From Nonomuraea terrae (lineage in GTDB: Bacteria > Actinomycetota > Actinomycetes > Streptosporangiales > Streptosporangiaceae): 54,929 nucleotides of DNA. A program made the translations under genes and the position numbers. Each line of letters opens with the position of its first letter. Position 1 is the first letter of the stretch. The stretch lies in the NCBI RefSeq assembly GCF_004348995.1, contig NZ_SMKQ01000034.1, positions 1-54,929 on the forward strand, read 5' to 3'. Of the stretch, positions 32,320-40,396 are shown piece after piece. The notes below the pieces were generated by a model. It ran no database searches, was not told the origin of the DNA, and saw only the letters and a list, made by a program, of their open reading frames with translations.

Positions 32320-33288
32320 ATGCGGTCACTCGTGCGCAACCGCGTCGTCCGGCGCGTGGCGGGGACGGTCGGCACCCTGTTCGGGGTGGCCGTGTTCGTC
32401 TTCGTCATGCTCCGGGCGATCCCGGGCAACCAGATCACGGCGAACCTCGGTACCGAGGCCGCCGCGCTCACGCCGGCGCAGCAGCAGGCACTGGAGCGTT
32501 ACTACGGGCTGGACCAGCCGCTCGTCACGCAGTTCTTCTCGTGGCTGGGCAACATGTTCACCGGCAACTTCGGCTACTCGGCGCGGGCGCAGCAGAGCGT
32601 GCTGGACCTGACGCTGCAGTCACTGCCGGTGACGTTCGAGCTGGCGGTGTTCTCGATCGTGCTGGCGCTGCTGATCGGGGTGCCGCTGGGCATGCTGGCG
32701 GCCTCCAGGACCAACTCCGCGCGTGACGCGGCCGGTCAGGTGGTGAGCCTGGCGGGGCTGTCGATCCCGGCGTTCTTGCTGGCCACGACGCTGCTGTCGG
32801 TGTTCGCGGCGTCGTTCGGGTTCAACCCCAACGGGCAGGGCTTCGTCTCCCTCTTCGAGGACCCGCTGCTCAACCTGCAGCAGATGTTCATGCCCTCGCT
32901 GGTGCTGGGCTTCGGCATCGCCGCGCCGATCCTGCGCACGACCCGCACCGCGGTGCTGGAGGTGCGCTCGAACGACTTCGTCCGCACCGCCCGCGCCAAG
33001 GGCGTGCCGGAGCGGCGGCTGCAGGTCAGGCACGTGCTCGGCAACGCGCTCGTGCCCATCGTCACGATGACCGGCCTGCAGTTCGGCTACCTGCTGGGCG
33101 GGGCCGTGGTGGTCGAGCAGATCTTCTCCGTGCCCGGCATCGGGCGTCAGGTGCTGCTCGGCATCCAGCAGAAGGAGTACGCCGTGGTGCAGAGCACGGT
33201 GCTGGTGATCGCGTTGGCGTTCGTCATCGTGAACCTGCTGACCGACGTGCTCTACCGGATCATCGACCCGCGGGTGAGGGCCTCATGA
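32320..33288 (+). CDS. peptide-type ABC transporter permease, DppB/OppB class
   Basis: A 322-residue inner-membrane subunit with six predicted helices. The N-terminus (VRRVAGTVGTLFGVAVFVFVMLRAIPGN) and the ATPase-coupling loop VRSNDFVRTARAKGVPERRLQVRHVLGNALVP are typical of DppB. It begins two bases after the lipoprotein stop and overlaps the next permease by ATGA. Confidence 0.93.
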   Translation: MRSLVRNRVVRRVAGTVGTLFGVAVFVFVMLRAIPGNQITANLGTEAAALTPAQQQALERYYGLDQPLVTQFFSWLGNMFTGNFGYSARAQQSVLDLTLQSLPVTFELAVFSIVLALLIGVPLGMLAASRTNSARDAAGQVVSLAGLSIPAFLLATTLLSVFAASFGFNPNGQGFVSLFEDPLLNLQQMFMPSLVLGFGIAAPILRTTRTAVLEVRSNDFVRTARAKGVPERRLQVRHVLGNALVPIVTMTGLQFGYLLGGAVVVEQIFSVPGIGRQVLLGIQQKEYAVVQSTVLVIALAFVIVNLLTDVLYRIIDPRVRAS

Positions 33289-34115
33289 GCGCCCTGCTCC
33301 GCCGCAGCCCGGCCGGGCTGTCCGGCGTCGTGATCCTCGTGGTGCTGGCCGTGGTGGCGGCGCTGTCGTACGCCGGGCTGCTGCCGTACGACCCGATCGC
33401 GCAGAACCCGCCGTCGCGGTTCCTCGCGCCGTCGGGCGAGCACCTGTTCGGCACCGACCAGTTCGGCCGGGACGTCTTCTCCCGGGTGGCGGCCGGGGTC
33501 GGCAACTCGGCGCTCATCGCGGTGGTCGCGGTGGCGTTCGCGACCGTGGTCGGCACGCTGGGCGGCCTGGTGTCCGGCTTCTACCGGGGCTTGGCCGACG
33601 GCGCGATCGGCGGAGTGACGAACGTGCTGTTCGCGTTCCCGCCGCTGCTGCTGGCGCTGTCGCTGGCGTCGGTGCTGACGCGGAACTGGTTCACCGTCGC
33701 GGTGGCCATCGCCATCGTGTACGTGCCGATCTTCATCCGCGTCACGCGCGGCCCCGTGCTGTCGCTGCGGGAGATCGAGTACGTCAAGGCGGCCGTCTCG
33801 ACGGGCCAGAGCCGCTGGCAGATCATGTTCCGCCACGTGCTGCCGAACATCTCCTCGATCATCGTCATCCAGGTCGCGCTGTCCCTGTCGTGGGCGGTGC
33901 TGACCGAGGCGTCGCTGAGCTTCCTGGGCCTCGGCACCCCGCCGCCGGCGCCGTCGCTCGGCTCCATGATCTTCGAGGCGCGCAGCCTCGTGTTCATCGC
34001 CCCCTGGACGCTCATCGCGCCAGGCGCGGTCGTCGTCCTGCTGGTGGTGGGGCTCAACCTGCTCGGCGACGGCCTGCGTGACACACTCGACCCGCGAAAC
34101 CGAGGGAAGCGGTGA
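33285..34115 (+). CDS. peptide-type ABC transporter permease, DppC/OppC class
   Basis: A 276-residue partner permease. The periplasmic motif HLFGTDQFGRDVFSRV and coupling loop IEYVKAAVSTGQSRWQIMFRHVLPNISS are diagnostic for DppC. The conserved end GLNLLGDGLRDTLDPR is present. Coupled to murQ by a GTGA overlap, which ties transport directly to sugar metabolism. Confidence 0.93.
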   Translation: MSALLRRSPAGLSGVVILVVLAVVAALSYAGLLPYDPIAQNPPSRFLAPSGEHLFGTDQFGRDVFSRVAAGVGNSALIAVVAVAFATVVGTLGGLVSGFYRGLADGAIGGVTNVLFAFPPLLLALSLASVLTRNWFTVAVAIAIVYVPIFIRVTRGPVLSLREIEYVKAAVSTGQSRWQIMFRHVLPNISSIIVIQVALSLSWAVLTEASLSFLGLGTPPPAPSLGSMIFEARSLVFIAPWTLIAPGAVVVLLVVGLNLLGDGLRDTLDPRNRGKR

Positions 34116-35026
34116 AACTCTCAGAACTGACGACCGAAGCGGCCGATCCGCGCTTCGCCGGCATCGACACCATGAGCGTGGCGGAGCTGGCGCAGACCAT
34201 GAACGCGGCCGACGCCTCGGTGCCCGGCGCGGTGGCCAGGGCGCTGCCGTGGATCACGGCGGCGATCGAGGCCGCGGCCGAGCGCATGGCGCGCGGCGGC
34301 CGGCTGGTCTACGTGGGCGCCGGCACGCCGGGCAGGCTCGGCGTGCTGGACGCCTCCGAGTGCCCGCCGACCTTCTCCACGCCGCCCGAGCAGGTCTTCG
34401 CGATCATCGCGGGCGGCCGGAGCGCGATCGTGGCGCCCTGCGAGGGCGCCGAGGACGACGAGGAGGCCGGGGCCGCCGCCGTGGACGCGGCCGGCATCGG
34501 GCCGCTGGACACCGTGGTGGGCATCGCCTCCAGCGGGCGGACGCCGTACGTGCTGGCCGCGGTGCGGCGGGCGCGCGAGCGGGGGGCGCTGACCGTGGGG
34601 CTGTCGTGCAACCCGGGCACGCCGCTCAGCGCGGCCGCCGAGCACGCGATCGAGGTGCTGGTCGGCCCCGAGGTGATCAGCGGCTCGACCCGGCTGAAGG
34701 CGGGCACGGCACAGAAGCTCGTGCTCAACATGTTCTCGACGATCGTGATGGTGCGCCTCGGCAAGACGTACGGGAACCTCATGGTCGACGTGAAGGCCAG
34801 CAACGGCAAGCTGCGCGAGCGGGCCATGCGCATGGTCGCGACAATCACGGGGGCCGGCCGTGAGGAGGCGCTCGCCGCGCTGGAGGCCAACGGGTTCGGC
34901 GTCAAGCAGGCGGTCGTGGCGCTGCGCTTCGGCCTGGCGCCGCAGGAGGCGGCGGCGCGCCTGGCCCTGGCCGGCGGGCGGCTGCGGAAGGCACTCGGCG
35001 AGACAGCGGACAGGGAGCGGGCATGA
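34112..35026 (+). CDS. murQ: N-acetylmuramic acid 6-phosphate etherase
   Basis: A 304-residue SIS-domain enzyme that cleaves the D-lactyl ether of MurNAc-6-phosphate to give GlcNAc-6-phosphate and D-lactate. The residues corresponding to the catalytic Glu pair of E. coli MurQ are E83 (DASECPPTF) and E114 (EGAEDDEE). [16 protein letters not shown] is the family signature. The phosphate loop reads GAGTPGRLG where I expect GAGTSGRLG, so Pro73 replaces a conserved Ser. A C-terminal helical domain completes the usual length. GTG start overlaps the permease stop; ATGA overlap with anmK. Confidence 0.95.
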   Translation: MKLSELTTEAADPRFAGIDTMSVAELAQTMNAADASVPGAVARALPWITAAIEAAAERMARGGRLVYVGAGTPGRLGVLDASECPPTFSTPPEQVFAIIAGGRSAIVAPCEGAEDDEEAGAAAVDAAGIGPLDTVVGIASSGRTPYVLAAVRRARERGALTVGLSCNPGTPLSAAAEHAIEVLVGPEVISGSTRLKAGTAQKLVLNMFSTIVMVRLGKTYGNLMVDVKASNGKLRERAMRMVATITGAGREEALAALEANGFGVKQAVVALRFGLAPQEAAARLALAGGRLRKALGETADRERA

Positions 35027-36186
35027 AGGTTCTGGGAATGATCTCCGGCACGTCGCACGACGGGATCGACGTGGCCGTGGTGGACTTCGAGCTGGTCGGG
35101 AGCACGCTCGAGGGCCGCGTCGGCCACACGGCGAGCACGCCGTACCCGGACGCGCTGCGGTCGCGGCTGATCGCCGCGCTGCCGCCCGCGCCGACGACGC
35201 TGGCCGAGGTGTGCGAGCTCGACACGCTCATCGGCCAGACCTTCGCCGAGGCGGCCGCCGCCGCGATCACCGCGGGCGGCCCGGTCGACCTGGTGGTCTC
35301 GCACGGGCAGACCGTCTACCACTGGGTGGAGGGCGCGCACGCGCTCGGCACCCTGCAGATCGGCCAGCCCGCCTGGATCGCCGAGCGCACGGGCACGCCG
35401 GTGCTGTCCGACGTGCGGATCAGGGACATCACGGCCGGCGGCCACGGCGCGCCGCTGGTGTCGGTGCTGGACGGGCTGCTGCTCGGCGGGCGCGAAGGCG
35501 GGGCGGGCGCGCTCAACCTGGGCGGCATCTCCAACATGACCGTCGTGCGCGACGGCGAGTTGTACGCCTACGACCTCGGCCCGGCCAACGCCCTCATCGA
35601 CGCCGTGGTGACCAGCCGGGGGCTGCACCCGCGCGGCTTCGACGAGGACGGCAAGATCGCCGCCTCCGGCCGGGTGGACGCGCGGCTGCTGGAGGTGCTG
35701 CTGGAGGAGCCGTACTACCGGCTGGCGCCGCCGAAGAGCACCGGCAAGGAGCTGTTCCACCTCGCCTACGTCGAGCAGGCCCTCGCGACGGCGGGGGTGC
35801 GGCCGTCCGACGCCGACCTGGTGGCGACGCTGACCGAGCTGACCGTGCGCACGGTCGGGGACGGTGTCCGGGCCGCCGGGGTGGCCGCGCTGGTCGTGTC
35901 GGGCGGTGGCTGCCGCAACCCCGTCATCATGGACGGGCTGCGCGGGGCGCTGCCCGGCGTCGAGGTGGGGCCGTCCGACGACTTGGGCGCGCCCGCCGAC
36001 GACAAGGAGGCGATCGCGTTCGCCCTCATCGGCTGGCTGAGCGCGCACGGCCTGCCGGGCACCGCGCCCGGCGGGACGGGCGCCCGCGGCCCCCGAATCC
36101 TCGGCACGCTGACGCCGGGCTCCGGGCCGCTGGCGCTGCCCGCCCCGGTCGCCGAGCCGCCCCGATCGCTGGTCCTCAGCCGATGA
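35023..36186 (+). CDS. anmK: anhydro-N-acetylmuramic acid kinase
   Basis: A 387-residue ASKHA-fold kinase that opens the 1,6-anhydro ring and phosphorylates anhMurNAc to MurNAc-6-phosphate, the MurQ substrate. Visible motifs: [18 protein letters not shown] (4-21), [23 protein letters not shown] and [16 protein letters not shown]. The last 30 residues are a Gly/Pro-rich extension. Its presence means the imported substrate carries the anhydro end left by lytic transglycosylases. Confidence 0.95.
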   Translation: MKVLGMISGTSHDGIDVAVVDFELVGSTLEGRVGHTASTPYPDALRSRLIAALPPAPTTLAEVCELDTLIGQTFAEAAAAAITAGGPVDLVVSHGQTVYHWVEGAHALGTLQIGQPAWIAERTGTPVLSDVRIRDITAGGHGAPLVSVLDGLLLGGREGGAGALNLGGISNMTVVRDGELYAYDLGPANALIDAVVTSRGLHPRGFDEDGKIAASGRVDARLLEVLLEEPYYRLAPPKSTGKELFHLAYVEQALATAGVRPSDADLVATLTELTVRTVGDGVRAAGVAALVVSGGGCRNPVIMDGLRGALPGVEVGPSDDLGAPADDKEAIAFALIGWLSAHGLPGTAPGGTGARGPRILGTLTPGSGPLALPAPVAEPPRSLVLSR

Positions 36187-37217
36187 ACGCGCCGCCCGGC
36201 CTGGTCATGGCGGCGCGCACGCCGTGGTTCGACCTCACCGAGTGCACCGGCCACCGCACGCTCACCTGGGAGGACGGCGAGCCCGCCGGGCTCGCGCCGA
36301 TGACCGTGGACACCTACCACGACCTCGCCTCGGTGACGAAGGTCGTCGCGACCACCACGATGCTCATCCGGCTGGTGTCGGAGCGGCTGGTGGACCTGGA
36401 CGCGCCGCTGAGCGCGTACCTGCCGCGCTCGTACGAGGCGATCACCGTACGGGACCTGCTGCTGCACCGGGGCGGGCTGTGGGAGTGGTGGCCGCTGTAC
36501 ATCCAGCCGTCGCTGCCGCCGCCCCGCTACCGGCCCGGCCGCGCCCGGCACTACTCCGACCTGGGCTTCATCCTGCTCGGTCAGATCGTCTCCGCGGTGA
36601 CCGGGCTGCGCCTGGACCGGGCGCTGGCCGAGCTGGTCGCCCGGCCGCTCGGCCTGACCTCCACCACGTACGGGGGGCCCGCGGGCGCGGAGGTGGCGAT
36701 GAGCATGCCGGACGACCGGGTCGAGATGACCATGCTCGACGCCGGCAGGCCGTACCCGGTGCCGTACCGCAGCTCGGACTTCGCGGGCTGGCGGCGCGGG
36801 CCGGTGCTCGGCGAGGTCGCCGACGGCAACGCCCACCACGCCTTCGGCGGGGTCGCCGGGCACGCGGGCGTGTTCTCGACGGTGCCCGACCTGCTGCGCT
36901 ACGGCCTGGTGATGTCCCGGTACGAGGAGTACGACCACCTGTGGCGGCCGGAGGTGGTCAGGGAGTTCCTCACTCCCGGCCCCGACCCGGAGCAGGCGCT
37001 CGGCTTCCGCCGCTACGCCCTTGAGCTGCCCGGCGAGACCGTCACCGTGCTCGGCCACCCCGGCTACGTGGGCTGCGCGGTCGGCTTCGTGCCGGGCCGC
37101 GACATCGCCCTCGCCCTGGCCTCCAACCGCCTCCTCGTCGAGGGGCAGCCGACGCCCACCGACGACCTCTGGCACGACCTGCTGCAGGCCACCGCACAAC
37201 GATCGAGGACCGCATGA
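36183..37217 (+). CDS. beta-lactamase-fold serine hydrolase in the muropeptide operon
   Basis: A 344-residue class C beta-lactamase/S12-type protein. The nucleophile motif is S50-V-T-K53, the second motif Y124-S-D126 (YSN position), and GHPGYVG is at the third-motif site. No signal peptide is found, so it acts in the cytoplasm and is unlikely to be a resistance enzyme. By analogy, the Bacillus subtilis murQ cluster includes AmiE, as I recall a protein of this fold that cuts MurNAc-L-Ala; this one may release peptides from imported muropeptides before AnmK/MurQ act. ATGA overlaps on both sides. Confidence 0.85.
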   Translation: MNAPPGLVMAARTPWFDLTECTGHRTLTWEDGEPAGLAPMTVDTYHDLASVTKVVATTTMLIRLVSERLVDLDAPLSAYLPRSYEAITVRDLLLHRGGLWEWWPLYIQPSLPPPRYRPGRARHYSDLGFILLGQIVSAVTGLRLDRALAELVARPLGLTSTTYGGPAGAEVAMSMPDDRVEMTMLDAGRPYPVPYRSSDFAGWRRGPVLGEVADGNAHHAFGGVAGHAGVFSTVPDLLRYGLVMSRYEEYDHLWRPEVVREFLTPGPDPEQALGFRRYALELPGETVTVLGHPGYVGCAVGFVPGRDIALALASNRLLVEGQPTPTDDLWHDLLQATAQRSRTA

Positions 37218-38812
37218 CCCCGCTCCTGGAGATCCGCGACCTGTCGGTCGCCTTCCGCACCCGCAAGCAGGACGCGACCGTCGTCAGGAACGTCTCGATG
37301 GAGATCCTGCCGGGCCAGACCGTCGCCGTGGTGGGCGAGTCGGGCTCCGGCAAGTCGACCACGGCGGCGGCGGTCAACCGGCTGCTGCCCGACAACGGCC
37401 GCATCACCGGCGGCCAGGTGCTGTTCGACGGCCGCGACCTGGCCACGGCGAGCGAGCGCGAGATGACCGCGATCCGCGGCGCGGGCATCGGCCTGGTGCC
37501 GCAGGACCCGATGTCGAACCTCAACCCGCTCATGCGCATCGGCGACCAGATCGCCGAGGCGCTGGAGGTGCACGGCGTCGCCCACGGCAAGGCCGCCCGC
37601 GCCCGCGTGGTCGAGCTGCTCGACATGGTGGGCATCCCCGACCCGGCGCGGCGGGTGGCCCAGTACCCGCACGAGTTCTCCGGCGGCATGCGGCAGCGGG
37701 CGCTGATCGCCATGGGCCTGGCCTGCCGGCCGAAGCTGCTCATCGCCGACGAGCCGACCTCCGCGCTCGACGTGACCGTGCAGCGGCGCATCCTCGACCA
37801 GCTCGACCAGCTCACCGCGGAGATGGGCACGGCCGTCTTCCTCATCACGCACGACCTGGCGCTGGCGGCCGAGCGGGCCGACGTGGTCGCCGTCATGTAC
37901 CAGGGCGAGATCGTGGAGACGGGGCCCGCGGCGGGCATCCTCGCCGACCCCGGCCACGACTACACCCGGCGGCTGCTGCAGGCCGTGCCGAGCCTGGCGT
38001 CCGTACGCGTGCCCGAGGCGCCCCGCGACGCGCCGGATTTGGTCGTGGTGGACGGTCTGCGCAAGGTGTTCCCCGTCAGGGGCACGGCGGAGGAGTTCAC
38101 CGCGGTGGACGGGGTGTCGTTCGCCATACCGCGCGGGCACACCGTCTCGATCGTGGGCGAGTCGGGCTCGGGCAAGTCGACCACCGCCAACCTGCTGCTC
38201 GGCCTGGACGAGCCCACCTCGGGCGCCATCCGGTTCGACGGCACCGACGTGGCGGCGCTGGGCCGGCGCGAGCTGTTCGCGTTCCGCAGGCGGGTGCAGC
38301 CGGTCTTCCAGAATCCGTACGCCTCGCTCGACCCCCGCTACACGGTCGAGAAGTCGATCGTCGAGCCGCTGCGCGTGCACCGCGTCGGCACGCCCGCCGA
38401 GCGGAAGAAGAAGGCGGCCGAGCTGCTGGAGAGGGTGTCGCTGCCGGCCTCGCTGGGCGAGCGGCTGCCGCACGAGCTGTCCGGCGGCCAGCGCCAGCGG
38501 GTGGCCATCGCGCGGGCCCTGGCGCTCTCCCCCGACCTGGTGGTGCTCGACGAGGCCGTCTCCGCCCTCGACGTGCTGGTGCAGGCGCAGATCCTCGACC
38601 TGCTGGCGGAGCTGCAGCGGGAGCTGGGGCTCAGCTACCTGTTCATCAGCCACGACCTCGCCGTGGTGCGGATGATCTCGCACGCGGTGCACGTCATGCG
38701 CGACGGGCGCATCGTGGAGAGCGGCACGGCGGAGGAGATCTTCGACCAGCCGCGGGACGCGTACACCCGGGAACTGCTGGCCGCCATCCCGGGCCGCGCG
38801 GTACCACAGTAA
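37214..38812 (+). CDS. fused DppD-DppF double ATPase
   Basis: A 532-residue fusion of two peptide-ABC ATPases, common in actinobacteria. Each half has Walker A GESGSGKST (first at 41-49, second near 315), an ABC signature (EFSGGMRQRALIA and ELSGGQRQRVAIA) and a Walker B (LLIADEPTSALD and LVVLDEAVSALD). The second Walker B has EAVSALD where EPTSALD is usual, a small departure. It powers the importer encoded upstream. The C-terminal DppF-like linker (RDAYTRELLAAIPG) is present. Confidence 0.94.
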   Translation: MTPLLEIRDLSVAFRTRKQDATVVRNVSMEILPGQTVAVVGESGSGKSTTAAAVNRLLPDNGRITGGQVLFDGRDLATASEREMTAIRGAGIGLVPQDPMSNLNPLMRIGDQIAEALEVHGVAHGKAARARVVELLDMVGIPDPARRVAQYPHEFSGGMRQRALIAMGLACRPKLLIADEPTSALDVTVQRRILDQLDQLTAEMGTAVFLITHDLALAAERADVVAVMYQGEIVETGPAAGILADPGHDYTRRLLQAVPSLASVRVPEAPRDAPDLVVVDGLRKVFPVRGTAEEFTAVDGVSFAIPRGHTVSIVGESGSGKSTTANLLLGLDEPTSGAIRFDGTDVAALGRRELFAFRRRVQPVFQNPYASLDPRYTVEKSIVEPLRVHRVGTPAERKKKAAELLERVSLPASLGERLPHELSGGQRQRVAIARALALSPDLVVLDEAVSALDVLVQAQILDLLAELQRELGLSYLFISHDLAVVRMISHAVHVMRDGRIVESGTAEEIFDQPRDAYTRELLAAIPGRAVPQ

Positions 38813-38814
38813 TC

Positions 38815-39561
38815 GTGAAGATCCTCCTGGTTCAGCCCCCTCATTGGTCCCCGGACGGTCACGCGAACTTCGACGCCGTCGAGGAGCTCGCCGGGTCGGC
38901 CTCGGGCGACGTGATGCTGCTGCCCGAGCTGGCGGGCTCGACGCTGCCCCGGGCCGACTACCTGGCCCGGGTGCGCGAGCTCGCCAAGGGCTCGGGCATG
39001 GCCGTGGTGGGCGGCTCGCACTACGACGACTCCCACGACGCCGGCAGGGTCAACCGCGGCGCGGTGTTCGCCGCGGACGGCGCCCTGCTCGCCGAGTACG
39101 ACAAGGTGCACCCGTACGGGCTGGAGCTGCGTACCGGCGTGCGGCCGGGCCGGCCCAGCCCCGGCTTCGAGCTGCACGGCCGCCGCCTGCACGTGCTGCT
39201 CTGCGCCGACCTGTGGTACTCGGCCGGCCTGGCCGGGCGCGACGGCCTCGACGCGGTGCTCGTGCCCGCCTTCTCCCTGACCCGCTGGGACGGCCCCGCC
39301 CCGGCCCGCGAGCTGTGGCAGCACATGAGCGTGGCCCGGGCGTACGAGTTCATGACGTACGTGGCGGTGAGCGACTGGCACCACGAGACCACGTACCACG
39401 GGCATCCGTGCGCGGGCGTCACCGGGCTGGCCAACCCCTGCCCGACGACGCACACCGGTTTCTTCACCGGCCCGCCCGACGCGCCGGTCTCGGCCCACGA
39501 CCTCGACTTCGCGCGGCTGGACGCGTTCCGCAGCGACCGGGCGGAGCGCGGCTTCAGGTAG
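38815..39561 (+). CDS. nitrilase-superfamily amidohydrolase
   Basis: A 248-residue carbon-nitrogen hydrolase with the catalytic triad E38 (LLPELAGS), K97 (EYDKVHPYG) and C130 (LLCADLWY). It starts at GTG 38815, two bases after the ATPase stop, so it belongs to the same operon. Nitrilase-fold enzymes hydrolyse amides, ureides or nitriles. In this setting the plausible substrates are amidated peptide-stem residues or amides formed during muropeptide breakdown; this is inference. The ATG alternatives further in would remove the first strand. Confidence 0.85.
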   Translation: MKILLVQPPHWSPDGHANFDAVEELAGSASGDVMLLPELAGSTLPRADYLARVRELAKGSGMAVVGGSHYDDSHDAGRVNRGAVFAADGALLAEYDKVHPYGLELRTGVRPGRPSPGFELHGRRLHVLLCADLWYSAGLAGRDGLDAVLVPAFSLTRWDGPAPARELWQHMSVARAYEFMTYVAVSDWHHETTYHGHPCAGVTGLANPCPTTHTGFFTGPPDAPVSAHDLDFARLDAFRSDRAERGFR

Positions 39562-39619
39562 GGCTGTCCCTACCGTCGGATGGGCCGTGCGCAGGATCGA
39601 TCGGGGCGGTCGGGCTCCG

Positions 39620-39632
39620 TAGCGTCTTTGCC
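39620..39632 (+). promoter_or_regulatory. -10 box of a probable leaderless message
   Basis: TAGCGT (39620-39625) is 7 bases before ATG 39633, and no Shine-Dalgarno sequence is present. No convincing -35 is seen. Confidence 0.4.
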
Positions 39633-40310
39633 ATGAGAACCCTCCAGCGCCGCCTCACCACCGACACCCGCTACGTCCTGCTGGGCCTGCCGGCCGCCGT
39701 GATCGGTTTCGCCGGCGTCGTCGCCGGCGTCTCGGCCGGGGTGGGCACCGCCGTCGTCTTCGCCGGCCTGCCCATCCTGGCCGGGACCGCCGCCATGGCC
39801 AGGAACCTCGCCGACGTCGAACGCGTCGCGCTCCCGGGCGTGCTCGGCCACCCCGTGGACCGCCCTCCGTACCGGCCCGTCCCCGCCGGCGCGAGCTGGT
39901 TCCGCCGCGTGATGAACCCGCTGACCAGCGGGCAGGCGTGGCTGGACCTGCTGCACGGCATCGTCGCCTTCCCGATCGCGCTGGCGGCCGCGGTGGTCAC
40001 CCTCGTGTGGTGGGCGGGCGCGATCGCGGGCCTGCTCTTCCCCCTGTACGGCTGGGTCATCGCCGCCATCCCGGGCAGCGACGGCGGGCTGCCGGCGCTG
40101 CTCGGGCTGGGCGACGGCGACCTGGTGTTCGTCGGCTTCAACACCCTGGTGGGGGTGCTGTTCGCCCTGACGCTGGTGCCGGTCGTCCGCGGCGCGGCCC
40201 TGATGAAGGCGGCCGTGTCGCAGGCCCTGCTCACCCGCGCCGCGTTCCCTGCCGCTCCGAACCTGGCCCCTGTGACCGGGGCCCCCGTGAACGAGCCGCG
40301 CTGGGCGTGA
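39633..40310 (+). CDS. stand-alone Sensor-domain membrane protein
   Basis: A 225-residue protein matching the actinobacterial Sensor domain that usually precedes a histidine kinase. It starts TRYVLLGLPAAVIGFAGVVAGVSAGVGTAVVF, with two close helices, then DRPPYRPVPAGASWFRRVMNPLTSGQAWLDLLHGIVAFPIALAA, then two more helices and a 40-residue cytosolic end. No kinase domain or response regulator follows; a terminator does. It might cooperate with a kinase in trans. TAGCGT 7 bases before the ATG suggests a leaderless start. Confidence 0.8.
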   Translation: MRTLQRRLTTDTRYVLLGLPAAVIGFAGVVAGVSAGVGTAVVFAGLPILAGTAAMARNLADVERVALPGVLGHPVDRPPYRPVPAGASWFRRVMNPLTSGQAWLDLLHGIVAFPIALAAAVVTLVWWAGAIAGLLFPLYGWVIAAIPGSDGGLPALLGLGDGDLVFVGFNTLVGVLFALTLVPVVRGAALMKAAVSQALLTRAAFPAAPNLAPVTGAPVNEPRWA

Positions 40311-40346
40311 GCCCCGCTCCCGCCGGGCTTGAGCCCCGTGACGCGC

Positions 40347-40383
40347 CGCGCCGGCCGCGAGGAAACCCCTCGCGGCCGGCGCG
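40347..40383. terminator. strong bidirectional terminator
   Basis: A perfect 16-bp stem (arms 40347-40362 and 40368-40383, containing GCCGGCCGCGAGG) with a 5-base loop lies between the convergent Sensor-domain and subtilase genes. Confidence 0.9.
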
Positions 40384-40396
40384 TTCTCGTGTGCCG

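Noticed and set aside
36183..37217. Beta-lactam resistance gene
   Set aside because: No export signal, embedded in a muropeptide operon, and the third motif is not KTG; a resistance role is unsupported.
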